Shown one piece after another: positions 7,451 to 15,795 of a stretch of DNA of 36,576 nt. The notes under the pieces are model-generated. The model saw nothing but the letters and a program-made list of their open reading frames with translations. It did not search any database and was not told the DNA's origin. The translations under genes were made by a program, and so were the position numbers. Source of the DNA: Methanosarcinaceae archaeon (GTDB lineage: Archaea > Halobacteriota > Methanosarcinia > Methanosarcinales > Methanosarcinaceae); assembly GCA_003565715.1 (NCBI GenBank), contig PXAV01000098.1, positions 1 through 36,576 of the forward strand, written 5' to 3'. Numbering within the stretch: the first letter of the stretch is position 1; every line of letters begins with the position of its first letter.

Positions 7451-7864
7451 TTAAAAAAAATTTCTTATAGACTCGGCCAATTCTGCCAGACCATTAAGTT
7501 GAGGATTTGTTTCAACAATTGTGTGCATTGATCCACCATGGTCACCCTCACGCCGGGGTATGATATGAACGTGTACATGCGGCACAGATTGACCGGCTAT
7601 CTCACCATTGTTAATCCCGACATTCATCCCTTCAAGTCCAAGTGCCTCCTCCAGTTTCCGTGCGATCTTGTTCACAGAAACAAAGAGATTCGCAACATCG
7701 TCCCCGGACATTTCAGTGAATCTTCTGAAATGTTTTTTTGGAAGAACTATAGTATGTCCTTCAGAGCAGGGATATATGTCAAGAAAGGAGTAAACGAAGT
7801 CATCTTCATAGACCTTGTGGGAAGGTACATCACCGGCAATGATCTTACAGAACAGACAATCCAT
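7451..7864 (-). CDS. HIT-family nucleotide hydrolase/transferase
   Basis: A histidine-triad protein of normal length (137 residues). It has the N-terminal CLFCKIIAGDVPSHKVYEDD, the middle GHTIVLPKKHFRRFTEM and the signature HVHVHIIPRR, with the triad histidines at 96, 98 and 100. HIT proteins hydrolyse nucleotide phosphoramidates or dinucleoside polyphosphates in the cytoplasm. Cys3 and Cys6 with His residues suggest the structural zinc found in some members. The exact substrate is unknown. It lies 92 nt upstream of the small HTH gene, so cotranscription is possible. Confidence 0.9.
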   Translation of the reverse strand: MDCLFCKIIAGDVPSHKVYEDDFVYSFLDIYPCSEGHTIVLPKKHFRRFTEMSGDDVANLFVSVNKIARKLEEALGLEGMNVGINNGEIAGQSVPHVHVHIIPRREGDHGGSMHTIVETNPQLNGLAELAESIRNFF

Positions 7865-7950
7865 TTTATCACTGTTCCTTCTTTGATGTTCTCATTATTT
7901 AATCATTTTGTTGGAATCTAGGCCCTTCATATTCGCCTATAGTCTTTAAT

Positions 7951-7986
7951 ATACTCTGCACTAACATTATACTCTACACTAACATT
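7951..7986. repeat. Two tandem 18-bp direct repeats
   Basis: ATACTCTGCACTAACATT is followed immediately by ATACTCTACACTAACATT, differing at one position. The pair lies in the divergent intergenic region between the HIT gene (minus) and the membrane-anchored protein (plus), and could be a regulator binding site. Confidence 0.6.
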
Positions 7987-8156
7987 TTTTGGTGGAGAGA
8001 AGTAAAACACACTTACTATCTTTCAAAAGCAGATATCTTTATGGCATATAGGTCTTACTATAATGTAAGCAAAGATCATCAATAGTATGTGAATGTCTGA
8101 AAGTCATATGCACCACGATATCCTCTATGATAAATATAAAATATAGGAATATAAAT

Positions 8157-8765
8157 ATGTCCAAAACAAATAAATCAATAACTATAGCAGCAATAGTGTT
8201 GTTGCTTATTCTTGCTTTTGCATTCCTTGACTCAGGCATAAGAACAAGTGCCACATACTCTGATTCTGTTGTGAGCTCTTATTCCATAGGAAGCCCTGAG
8301 GGTATAATGAGAAATGATATTACCCTTTATGTACACCAGGAAGAGCCACTTGACGGACTGCTTCAAAAAGAGCTTCATGATGCACTTGAAGATGCAGGCT
8401 TTTCAGTGACCATAGCAGACGATATACTGGATAGATACGATTCTCAGTTTGTATTTGTAAGGATAATTGATACAAAGAAGATGTATACCCCTATATACTC
8501 CGGGACAGAGATGGATATACGTTTTGGCTTTTCATCAACTGGGAAGACACGGTATATGAATATTGAAGGTGAGGAAATTGACAGACCTATAGTATTCACA
8601 TCAGATGATACAGGTGATAAAGAATTGCTCATAATTGGAAGGATCAGCATGGAGGATAGGACAAAAGGTCTTTTCACTTACAGAGCTTATGACAATCACA
8701 TATCAGCCGAGATAGCAAAAAGCGTTGCTTCTGAGCTTGATCCACATACAAAGACAGGCATCTGA
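8157..8765 (+). CDS. Membrane-anchored protein of unknown function (202 aa)
   Basis: The N-terminus MSKTNKSITIAAIVLLLILAF is a short basic head followed by one hydrophobic segment (about residues 8-25), that is, a signal anchor or signal peptide. The rest is a soluble mixed alpha/beta domain, likely extracytoplasmic, ending in HISAEIAKSVASELDPHTKTG. I recognise no catalytic motif. I prefer ATG 8157, which has TAGGA 7 nt upstream, over the in-frame ATG at 8127, which has no site. The gene is followed 35 nt later by sfsA and is probably cotranscribed. Confidence 0.7.
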   Translation: MSKTNKSITIAAIVLLLILAFAFLDSGIRTSATYSDSVVSSYSIGSPEGIMRNDITLYVHQEEPLDGLLQKELHDALEDAGFSVTIADDILDRYDSQFVFVRIIDTKKMYTPIYSGTEMDIRFGFSSTGKTRYMNIEGEEIDRPIVFTSDDTGDKELLIIGRISMEDRTKGLFTYRAYDNHISAEIAKSVASELDPHTKTGI

Positions 8766-8800
8766 GTATAGTTAAAAGGATATGTAATGGGATAGAAGAG

Positions 8801-9553
8801 ATGGAAAAAGGCAACATACCTGGAAATAAAAGGCCTTTAAAGGTCCTCCAGATACGTACAGATGTACAGGGCACGGTCATAGAAAGGCCAAATAGGTTCC
8901 TTGCTATTGTAGAAATACTGGATAATGGAATGTTTAAACATGAAAAGGTACATGTGCATGATCCCGGAAGGCTCATTGATATAATATATCCTGGTAACAG
9001 AGTGCTTTTGCGCAAAGCTGAGAACAAAAAACGCAAAACTACCTGGGACATGATAGCTGGAAGGTTCTCCGGAGAATGGATACTCATAAACTCTTCATTC
9101 CACAGGCAGATATCCACCTGGATCATTGATAATGGTATAATTGATTACCTGAGCAATGCAGATATTTTACTTCCAGAACAAAAATATGGAGATAGCAGAC
9201 TGGATTATCTTCTGGAAAAACAGGGAAGAAAGATATGGATAGAGGTCAAAGGCTGTACCCTTGCAGAAGGCAACATAGCCTCTTTTCCAGACGCACCCAC
9301 AATAAGAGGAAAGCGTCATGTTGAAGAGCTTATAAAAGCAGTGTCTGAAGGTTATGAAGCTGCAGTCATTGTACTTGTGTTCAGACCGCATTCCAGGTGT
9401 TTTAAGGCAAACGAAATAATAGATCCTGCGTTTGCACAGGTTTTCAACAGAGCTTTGGAAGCAGGAGTGAAAATATTCCCTGTGATGTTTTCATTTGAGA
9501 AAGGGAACATATGCTATCAAAAACAAATACCACTCTGTAATATCTGCAAATGA
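8801..9553 (+). CDS. sfsA: SfsA family protein (sugar fermentation stimulation homologue)
   Basis: The family landmarks are all present: VHVHDPGRL (50-58), GDSRLDYLL (~131), IWIEVKGCTL (~147) and FPDAPTIRGKRHVEEL (~163). The GDSRLDYLL...EVKGCTL arrangement is the PD-(D/E)XK nuclease-like core with the expected Asp, Glu and Lys. Length is typical (about 230-250). SfsA was named from an E. coli maltose phenotype, but its biochemical role is unresolved; DNA or nucleotide binding is often proposed. The C-terminal tail ends in a CNICK sequence. A weak purine-rich GAAGAG precedes the ATG. Confidence 0.9.
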   Translation: MEKGNIPGNKRPLKVLQIRTDVQGTVIERPNRFLAIVEILDNGMFKHEKVHVHDPGRLIDIIYPGNRVLLRKAENKKRKTTWDMIAGRFSGEWILINSSFHRQISTWIIDNGIIDYLSNADILLPEQKYGDSRLDYLLEKQGRKIWIEVKGCTLAEGNIASFPDAPTIRGKRHVEELIKAVSEGYEAAVIVLVFRPHSRCFKANEIIDPAFAQVFNRALEAGVKIFPVMFSFEKGNICYQKQIPLCNICK

Positions 9554-9650
9554 ATAGCCTGTGCGCATGAGGGTCCTACATTAGAAGACATAATCATACG
9601 CAAAGTTATAAGCTCTTAAAGGCAACTTAATATACAGCGACCATCAAAGC

Positions 9651-9842
9651 TCACCTTTTTTTCTTTTTTAACTCCTCTTCTGTTGACAGGTTATCGCACC
9701 AGGCATCTATTTCAAGATCGGCTGCACTTTTATCATCTTCATTACCCTGCGGGGCTGCACACCAGGCACCTATCTGGTCATCAAGTTCATCGATTTCAAC
9801 ATCCTTTTCGTTCTTATCCTTTGTTTCTTTTTTCTTATCCAT
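9651..9842 (-). CDS. Small charged protein with duplicated AWC motif (63 aa)
   Basis: The protein is highly charged, with a lysine-rich head MDKKKETKDKNEKD and tail EEELKKKKR. Two short similar segments, QIGAWCAAP (residues 23-31) and EIDAWCDNL (44-52), place the only two cysteines (28 and 49) in the same context 21 residues apart. Predicted to be disordered apart from these. ATG 9842 is chosen because AAGGGGG lies about 6 nt upstream. I do not recognise the family. The paired Trp-Cys motifs could be metal or redox ligands or a short binding motif. It converges with sfsA. Confidence 0.6.
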   Translation of the reverse strand: MDKKKETKDKNEKDVEIDELDDQIGAWCAAPQGNEDDKSAADLEIDAWCDNLSTEEELKKKKR

Positions 9843-9974
9843 ACTGTTCCCCCTTATCAATAATTGCTAATTTTTCTGTATCCATCAATATATTACATCC
9901 ATATATTAGATATACATATTGAAACCACATATACATGCAGTTATCTGTGTGCTTTGGGCATGTGGTCAGAGTAA

Positions 9975-10490
9975 ATGAAAGAATTTCCAAGACCAACAAT
10001 TCTTGTTAGTAGATGTTTGGAGTTTGATAATGTTAGATATGACGGTAAGCTCATACCTTCAAAGATAGTTAAAGACTTTGAACCTTATGTTGATTATATC
10101 AAAATATGCCCCGAAGTTGAGATCGGGCTATGTATACCACGAGATCCTATCAGAATAGTGAAAACTCATGGTGAATACAAATTAATGCAACCCAAAACTA
10201 ACCGCAATGTGACTAAAGAGATGGATGAGTTCACTGATAAATTTATCACCGACCTTCCAGAAGTTGACGGTTTCATCTTTAAATCGGGATCACCTACTAT
10301 AGGTATTCGTAACATCGAGGTCTATTCGGGTATAAAAGATGCACCCGTGATCGAAAAAGATAGTGGATTCTTTGCTAACAAAGTATTAGAGAAACATCCG
10401 GGATATCCTATTGAAGAGGATGATAGGTTAAGGAACGATAAGATCAGGCACGATTTCCTGACATACCTTTTCAAATTCACACTATTTTGA
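9975..10490 (+). CDS. DUF523 domain protein, N-terminal half of a broken DUF523-DUF1722 gene
   Basis: Residues ~8-150 are a DUF523 domain: ILVSRCLEFDNVRYDG with conserved Cys and NVRYDG, KICPEVEIGLCIPRDPIRIV, then VDGFIFKSGSPTIGI. In full-length relatives DUF523 is followed by a DUF1722 (YbgA-like) domain. Here the frame ends at TGA 10488, just where the linker LRNDKIRHDFLTYLFKFTLF should continue. The DUF1722 part follows in another frame at 10550-10801. Because DUF523 can exist alone, this half may still be made and fold. Function of the family is unknown; conserved cysteines suggest metal or thiol chemistry. Confidence 0.75.
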   Translation: MKEFPRPTILVSRCLEFDNVRYDGKLIPSKIVKDFEPYVDYIKICPEVEIGLCIPRDPIRIVKTHGEYKLMQPKTNRNVTKEMDEFTDKFITDLPEVDGFIFKSGSPTIGIRNIEVYSGIKDAPVIEKDSGFFANKVLEKHPGYPIEEDDRLRNDKIRHDFLTYLFKFTLF

Positions 10491-10801
10491 AGGTTGGCAA
10501 GGGATGCGTGCTTTCTGACTTAAAAAGGTTCCATTCTTAAAACCGGTTCATGTTCTCATCATACAATGAAGAGATTTTTAATGAACTTGACTCTATAATT
10601 GATGGACATAATAATGAGAATTCGCCTGATTCCTTGTATTCTGGTTATGAAAAGTTACTTAAACAGTTGTTCACGTATCATCCAAGTTCACAATCTTATA
10701 TTAGAGTGGCAACCAAACTGTTCTCAAACTTTTCAGAAACTCTTCCTGATAATGAAAAAGAACATTTTTATCACATGTTGAAAAAATATGAGAATAATTG
10801 A
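10491..10801 (+). pseudogene. DUF1722 (YbgA-like) remnant, separated from DUF523 by frameshift and stop
   Basis: Downstream of the DUF523 stop codon another frame reads SDLKRFHS, a TAA codon, NRFMFSSYNEEIFNELDSII, and then YEKLLKQLF and KEHFYHMLKKYENN. This is the usual DUF1722 order (LxxFHxxxKxxxxxYN...YxxxL...). The TAA replaces one codon in the FHS(K)N motif. ATG 10550 can start an 83-residue fragment, but that lacks the conserved head of the domain. It is best read as the decayed second half of the gene starting at 9975. Confidence 0.75.
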
Positions 10802-10985
10802 ATTGGAATCCAGGGTTTACTTGAAGTACTCCAACTATACACCATGAGATACGATACAAACAATATTATCAATTATAGACTTTTCAAAGCTTATCCACCA
10901 GAACTTCAGCCCGTGATAAAAGACAAGAGAGATAAAGATTGTTGGAAATGATATTGATATTTAATTTATATTAATGTTGAAAACA

Positions 10986-12809
10986 TCAAGCTTGTTTCCT
11001 ATCCTTCTCATTTGCTAATAATTGGAACCTGCTGTTGGAATCTAGAAGTTCAGCATATGTTCCTACAGCTGTGATCCGGCCTTTCTCTAACATATATATC
11101 TTATCACAGTTCTGTATTGTATTGAACCTATGAGCTATTATTATCAATGTTTTCACTTTAGCTAACTTGTTAAGTGCATCAACAAACGCTTTCTCAGTCA
11201 TACCATCAAGTGAACTTGTAGCCTCGTCCAGAACAAGTACTTCCGGATCATGGTAAAGTGCACGTGCAATACCTACCCTCTGTCTTTGCCCTCCGCTCAA
11301 CCTCACACCGCGTTCACCAACGATAGTATCATATCCTTCCTGCATTTCCTCCATTACAAAATCATGGATATTAGCTATCTTTGCAGAATGTATAACTTGT
11401 TCCACATCAATCTGTTCTTCAGGTATTCCAAAAGCGATATTGTTCTTAACAGAACTGTTCGCAAGATAGATATTTTGTGGGACATACCCCAAGTTTTTCT
11501 GCCACCCTCTAAGATTATATTCGGTTATCACGGTATCATCCACATAGATAGTGCCTTCTTGGGGTAATAATAAACCTAATATCACATCAACTATAGTTGT
11601 CTTCCCTGCACCAGTAGTACCCACAACAGCTACTGAAGTACCCTTTTCAATAGAAAGATTAACTCCGTCAAGAGAATTATGGTCACTGTTAGGATAATTA
11701 TACTTAACGTCAACTAACCGAATCTCTTTCTCCAGCTCAATCGTTTCAGATGGTACATCATCAATGTTCATGTTCTGGTACTGAAAAATATTTTGTGCAT
11801 TCGCCATTTCTTTCCTGATATTATCAAGTGTATAATAATTGAACTTGACCTTCGTTACACCATCATACACTTTCTGAAGTGATGGCATTAATCTATAACC
11901 AGCAAATGCGAACAGGCTTGCGATTGGTATCACATTACCTACATCTCCATATAATAAATAGAGTATAAGTATAAATGCAATTATACCACCGAATGCGAAT
12001 GTCTCCAATAAGAATTTAGGTATTTCACCAATTGCTCTATGTTTTGCCATAGTGTCCGCATAAACCTTTGATGGTTTGGAATACATGTTAAGATAAAACA
12101 GTTCATTTCCTTTCAATTTAATGTCCTTGATACCACCAAACGCTTCATTGACTACACTAAACCTTTCACGGTTAGCATTCAATCGACTTTTACCACTTTT
12201 CCTGAGCTTATTTCTAAAAAAAGTGTATATCAATCCATAAATAGCACCAAAGATCAGTATAGCAAAAAGTGTAGCATATGGACTAATAATAAATATACTA
12301 ACAATGATAGTAAGTGAGATGATAACACCACTGATAGCGTGGAGCAGAGGTATCATGTATCCTGTGGTTAGTAACTGTACCTCAGATAATATGTTCTTAC
12401 TCACATCAGCACTGTTCTTGCTTAAGAAAAAAGGGTAGTTCTGGCGAAGATATATATCCAATAATCTTTTCGAGATCGAATGATTATTATTCCACACAAA
12501 CCTAAACTTATACCAAATAGTAAAGGCAGATATTGTATTACTCACAATTAGTAGAGTTAATGTTGCAAGTCCTAAAAAGATAATAAAATCCGAACTCGAA
12601 GTGAACCCGAGTTCAGTATATATTAAGTTCAACCAATAATTCTCCTCAATAATGTTCGGATTTGTGATTACGTCCATAAAAGGGAATATTGAAACAACAC
12701 TTACCGCCTGGGATATACCTGTAGCTATTGTCAAGAGTAATAAGATGAAAAAATCTCTAAGTTCCTTTGGTGTGAAAATATCTTTCATTTTATTAACAAA
12801 ATTGAACAT
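10986..12809 (-). CDS. ABC exporter, fused permease and ATPase (MsbA/PglK-like)
   Basis: A half-transporter of 607 residues. The N-terminal ~330 residues carry about six membrane segments (for example 20-38, 75-99, 150-176, 178-198, 268-287 and 294-308). The ATPase domain has Walker A GTTGAGKTT (397-405), Q-loop YVPQNIYLA, signature LSGGQRQR (504-511), Walker B VLVLDEATSSLD (524-535) and H-loop AHR at about 560. The overall form resembles PglK/MsbA flippases for lipid-linked oligosaccharides or lipids; the cargo is not shown. It stands alone between two decayed genes with AT-rich codon use, so acquisition by transfer is possible. The start ATG is preceded by AGGTAACC-type purines on the minus strand. 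Confidence 0.9.
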   Translation of the reverse strand: MFNFVNKMKDIFTPKELRDFFILLLLTIATGISQAVSVVSIFPFMDVITNPNIIEENYWLNLIYTELGFTSSSDFIIFLGLATLTLLIVSNTISAFTIWYKFRFVWNNNHSISKRLLDIYLRQNYPFFLSKNSADVSKNILSEVQLLTTGYMIPLLHAISGVIISLTIIVSIFIISPYATLFAILIFGAIYGLIYTFFRNKLRKSGKSRLNANRERFSVVNEAFGGIKDIKLKGNELFYLNMYSKPSKVYADTMAKHRAIGEIPKFLLETFAFGGIIAFILILYLLYGDVGNVIPIASLFAFAGYRLMPSLQKVYDGVTKVKFNYYTLDNIRKEMANAQNIFQYQNMNIDDVPSETIELEKEIRLVDVKYNYPNSDHNSLDGVNLSIEKGTSVAVVGTTGAGKTTIVDVILGLLLPQEGTIYVDDTVITEYNLRGWQKNLGYVPQNIYLANSSVKNNIAFGIPEEQIDVEQVIHSAKIANIHDFVMEEMQEGYDTIVGERGVRLSGGQRQRVGIARALYHDPEVLVLDEATSSLDGMTEKAFVDALNKLAKVKTLIIIAHRFNTIQNCDKIYMLEKGRITAVGTYAELLDSNSRFQLLANEKDRKQA

Positions 12810-12987
12810 CTTAAAGGTTACCTCATCTCATATACCATAAATTCTTGGATTTAAATAATATTGAATCGATTGACTGGATTTTTTGTGTGTTCTAATTCAC
12901 AGTAGCCCATAAAAAGGTATTTGTTAGTTTTGAGATCAATATATGCAATATTTGATATACTGTTAATATTCTCATTGTACAATAACC

Positions 12988-13572
12988 ATGTCCTCTGATA
13001 AGTGGCAGTTCTGGACTGATAGGGGCGGCACTTTCATAGACATTGTTGCAATGGAACCCAACAAGCAAATCACTAAACATAAACTCCTCTCAAACAACCC
13101 TGAAAAGTACCAAGATGCTGCAGTCCAAGGAATTAGAGATATATTAGTAATTGGTGATAATGATATTATCCCTTCATATAATACCAGTACAATCAAAATG
13201 GGACAACTGTTGGGACTAACGCATTTTATTAGAACGCAAAGGTAAACCTACAGTCTTTGTCACCACAAAAGGATTCAAGAGATTGTTAGAGATAGGTACC
13301 AGAACAGACCCTCTATTTTCGCGCTTAATATAAAAAAGCCTAGACAGCTCTATAAGCATGTGATAGAAGTTGACGAGAGGTATGATAGTAACGGTACTGA
13401 ACTTGTTGGAATAAATGAGCGTAAAGTACACGATGACCTCAAAACAATATTCGATTTTGGTATTATGTCAGTTGCTATATCTTTCATTCATGGTTACAAG
13501 TATCAAAATATACCTATTCAACGTAAAAGTGAAGGTCTAACTAATAAAGCCAGATATTATGGGACTTTATAG
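12988..13572 (+). pseudogene. Hydantoinase A/5-oxoprolinase N-terminal remnant
   Basis: Three frames read in order give a clear match to the N-terminal domain of HyuA/5-oxoprolinase. They are KWQFWTDRGGTFIDIVAMEP with HKLLSNNPEKYQDAAVQGIR, then ERKGKPTVFVTTKGFKRLLE and IGTRTDP, then KHVIEVDERYDSNGTELVGI with SVAISFIHGYKYQ. Stops and frame changes lie near 13215-13245 and 13325-13335, and the match ends at about 13540. Intact enzymes are over 500 residues and open 5-oxoproline or hydantoin rings using ATP. This fragment of ~195 codons is non-functional. Such genes are typical of bacteria, so it is probably a transferred gene in decay. Confidence 0.85.
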
Positions 13573-13678
13573 TTATCTATGATAGAAAAATTGGAATTGT
13601 CGGACAGCCTGTAAAGCAGTGGGCTTTCTCTACCCCTACACCTCGTTAATCGTAAAACAATCCATAGAACAAAACTGC

Positions 13679-14185
13679 TCATTCAAGTACTGAAACACTC
13701 AGATTGAATATGCTTTCATTTCCGGTACTATCCTCCCATGGGCGTAGGTACACCGCAGATATATTGTGTTCACCAGCTTCTGTCACCTCGAATATCCACT
13801 GACGTATACCTGCGGCACCTACAATATTCTCAGTCACTGTATCCTGCTTATATGTATCATCCAGAAGTTCAAACCCTTTGCTGAATGTAATATCCCAGGA
13901 GTGACCAGTACCCGGGTTTTCCCTTAGTTTTACAGCTATGATATCCCCAGTTGTGGCATAAACCACCTTTCGGTCGTCTGCTTCGGAATATGTGGCACCA
14001 TACACACAATCGAGTGGTACTGGACTTTTATTGGATATATCAGACATGTCCTTTGTTGCATTAACATCAGTTTCTGGTACATCACAATTCCGCTCATATG
14101 GATCTGTAGCCACACATCCAGAAACCTGGATAAACATAATGAACAATAGAACAAAGTAAAGTTTGGTTATGCTTTTTGGGCTCAA
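13679..14185 (-). CDS. Chagasin-like (inhibitor family I42) lipoprotein
   Basis: A signal peptide (SITKLYFVLLFIMFIQ) ends in the lipobox VSGC, so the mature protein would be lipid-anchored at Cys24 outside the membrane. After a Thr/Asp-rich spacer comes a chagasin fold with the three inhibitor loops NPGTGHSWD, GAAGIRQW and YLRPWE. These loops insert into the active site of papain-like cysteine proteases. I prefer the TTG at 14185, because GGTGATG lies 5 nt upstream and this gives a compact signal peptide; ATG 14209 and 14248 are in frame. It may protect the cell against external cysteine proteases or regulate its own. Confidence 0.8.
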   Translation of the reverse strand: MSPKSITKLYFVLLFIMFIQVSGCVATDPYERNCDVPETDVNATKDMSDISNKSPVPLDCVYGATYSEADDRKVVYATTGDIIAVKLRENPGTGHSWDITFSKGFELLDDTYKQDTVTENIVGAAGIRQWIFEVTEAGEHNISAVYLRPWEDSTGNESIFNLSVSVLE

Positions 14186-14318
14186 TTTATCATCACCAAC
14201 CAAATGCATGCAGCACACATGTGAGCCTGCCGATGGCTTATAGGTCAAGAGGCCATGAGTGATCTATCGTGTTGTGTATAGTACTGGTCAATATGGTCAT
14301 TAAAGGTTCTAGCAATGA

Positions 14319-14639
14319 TCATTCATCAAACTCTATACTGACCCTCTCAGACTTCTTTGCCAGACTCTTGGACAGCATACCTGATTCCATCCTGCAGACA
14401 TGAAGCACACCAGCTGGAACCAGACATATTGGAGTGCATTGTACCTCTTTTGCCTTGTCCATAACAAAGTTATCTTTTATATCCATTGTCTCCATCATAG
14501 GAATTTCCATGTGTGACATCTCTTTTATTTTCTGACATGGTGATTCTATATCTATGATGATGTTCTTTCCATTGAGCTCTCCGGTTATTTTGTGGGTAAA
14601 ACCACATACTGACGAATTAACTTTAACTTTTGTTGTCAT
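14319..14639 (-). CDS. Conserved cysteine-containing protein, possibly DUF6951-like (106 aa)
   Basis: The protein starts KVKVNSSVCGFTHKITG and has five cysteines at 12, 35, 68, 72 and 82, the latter in CTPICLVPAGVLHVC. I recall a family (DUF6951) in methanogens and clostridia with the same VCGF start and a C-terminal Cys pair, but this assignment is from memory. No enzyme motif is visible; metal binding is plausible. GGGAG lies 8 nt before the ATG. Methionine is unusually frequent in the middle (MSHMEIPMMETMDIKD). Confidence 0.65.
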   Translation of the reverse strand: MTTKVKVNSSVCGFTHKITGELNGKNIIIDIESPCQKIKEMSHMEIPMMETMDIKDNFVMDKAKEVQCTPICLVPAGVLHVCRMESGMLSKSLAKKSERVSIEFDE

Positions 14640-15002
14640 TTTTATACTCCCTTATATTGATTCTCAGGTGCATTTCCATTTGTTAGATAATTAGCCACTA
14701 TTGCTGAGATATTTACTATGTTTTAGGCTGCTAAAATAAACAATATATAGGTGATAACCTTCTTTCTCTAAAACTTTCCGGTTATTTTGTGATTACAGTG
14801 TGGATCATTTTAACTTCTAAAGCGAAAATCCCCTCCACCGGCTGCTAAGCAGGCAGATAGGAGTATTTCACCTTATATGTACGTAAATATGTGTGATATT
14901 AATAAATAAATAAATACATTAGAAGTTCACTTTATATCAGTGTGAACTGATTTGTTAAAAAATATATTTAAACAATACATTTGAGCAGCCCCAGAATCAT
15001 GT
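14640..15002. other. Intergenic region with a partial gene echo and a palindrome
   Basis: No gene is supported. A run at about 14794-14830 repeats part of the start of the adjacent Cys-containing gene (TCCGGTTATTTTGTG is identical), as though a duplicated copy had decayed. An inverted repeat AGTTCAC...GTGAACT at 14934-14958 lies just after the end of the carboxymuconolactone-type gene on the minus strand and may be its terminator hairpin. Confidence 0.4.
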
Positions 15003-15380
15003 TCAATTATCTTCATCGCCTGGACAGTTGCATGAAACATTTCCCTTCAGGATCTCTTTCCAGTCACCTAGCACATCATGTGTCCAGCAGTCATCTGCTC
15101 CTGCTGCCTCCCTCATTGTGAGTGCCAGGATATATGATAGTTCCGTTACAGTTGCTCCCGCATCCAATGCACCTTTAAAATGTTTCAGCACACATGGTTT
15201 GGACCTTGCTTTGATCGACAGGGCAAAGCACAGGAACTGATATGTTTTTTCATCCACCGGTCTTTTCTCTGAATACAACTTATCTATCTCATCGAGTTTT
15301 TCAGTAAACTCCGGGAAGAACTCTTCAAGCATCCTCATGGTTATAGCTCCTTGTATTAGGTTAAAGGCATTTACATGCAT
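15003..15380 (-). CDS. Carboxymuconolactone decarboxylase (AhpD-like) family protein
   Basis: The core KARSKPCVLKHFKGALDAG, ATVTELSYILALTMREAAGA and DDCW matches the CMD/AhpD helical domain. The classical CxxC is reduced to one cysteine followed three residues later by His (CVLKH), so peroxidase-type disulphide chemistry would differ. The C-terminus has a CNCPGDEDN tail with two more cysteines. I choose ATG 15380 since AGGT is nearby; an in-frame TTG at 15407 has no site. Length (125) is normal. The likely role is thiol- or oxidative-stress-related, but it is unproven. Confidence 0.75.
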   Translation of the reverse strand: MHVNAFNLIQGAITMRMLEEFFPEFTEKLDEIDKLYSEKRPVDEKTYQFLCFALSIKARSKPCVLKHFKGALDAGATVTELSYILALTMREAAGADDCWTHDVLGDWKEILKGNVSCNCPGDEDN

Positions 15381-15512
15381 CTGACCTGGATCAGCCAGGT
15401 AATTCAAATTATGTTGAAATGTCTATTTAAAGTTGTTTATAGTTCAGAACTTTTTATTGTAAATTAACTCCAATAACAAATAACTTATAAATCGTCTAAG
15501 CTCTTTCCTATT

Positions 15513-15795
15513 TTAAAAATATAGGCATCTGATAAGTTCAACTATCACCCTATGAATTTGTTGGCTTCTTGTTTCATTCTTCTGACCACTCCCAGTAAAT
15601 CCACAAACGCTTCCCGTAGTTCCTACGGTGCTAATACCTATCATGTTTTGCTTATCCAAAACAAACGTTTTGATATTAATAGCGGCATTAATATCCCTGT
15701 CGTGATTGACTTCACATTCAGGGCATTTCCATTCCCTATCTGCTAATGTTAACTTTCAATTGTAGTAGCCACAGATATTACATATGGGACCAGTT
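15513..15795 (-). pseudogene. TnpB (IS200/IS605 OrfB) C-terminal remnant
   Basis: Read on the minus strand, one frame gives CNICGYYN, a TGA codon, [28 protein letters not shown] and then a tail [18 protein letters not shown]. This is the TnpB zinc ribbon (CxxC...CxxC) plus the final RuvC motif HDRDINAA with its catalytic Asp. The N-terminal ~75% is missing and one in-frame stop interrupts the zinc ribbon. A short hairpin CCTAT...ATAGG at the end may be the element's right end. The remnant abuts the HTH-CBS gene, whose stop codon is at the junction. Confidence 0.8.

Noticed and set aside
8674-9126. A 150-codon minus-strand frame
   Set aside because: It is a shadow of the sfsA gene, which has full family motifs.
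14820-14870. Possible hairpin around CTGC-taa-GCAG
   Set aside because: The stem is only four pairs with mismatches outside it, and it has no clear relation to a gene end.
15552-15746. A 64-codon plus-strand frame
   Set aside because: It is antisense to the TnpB zinc ribbon and RuvC motif.
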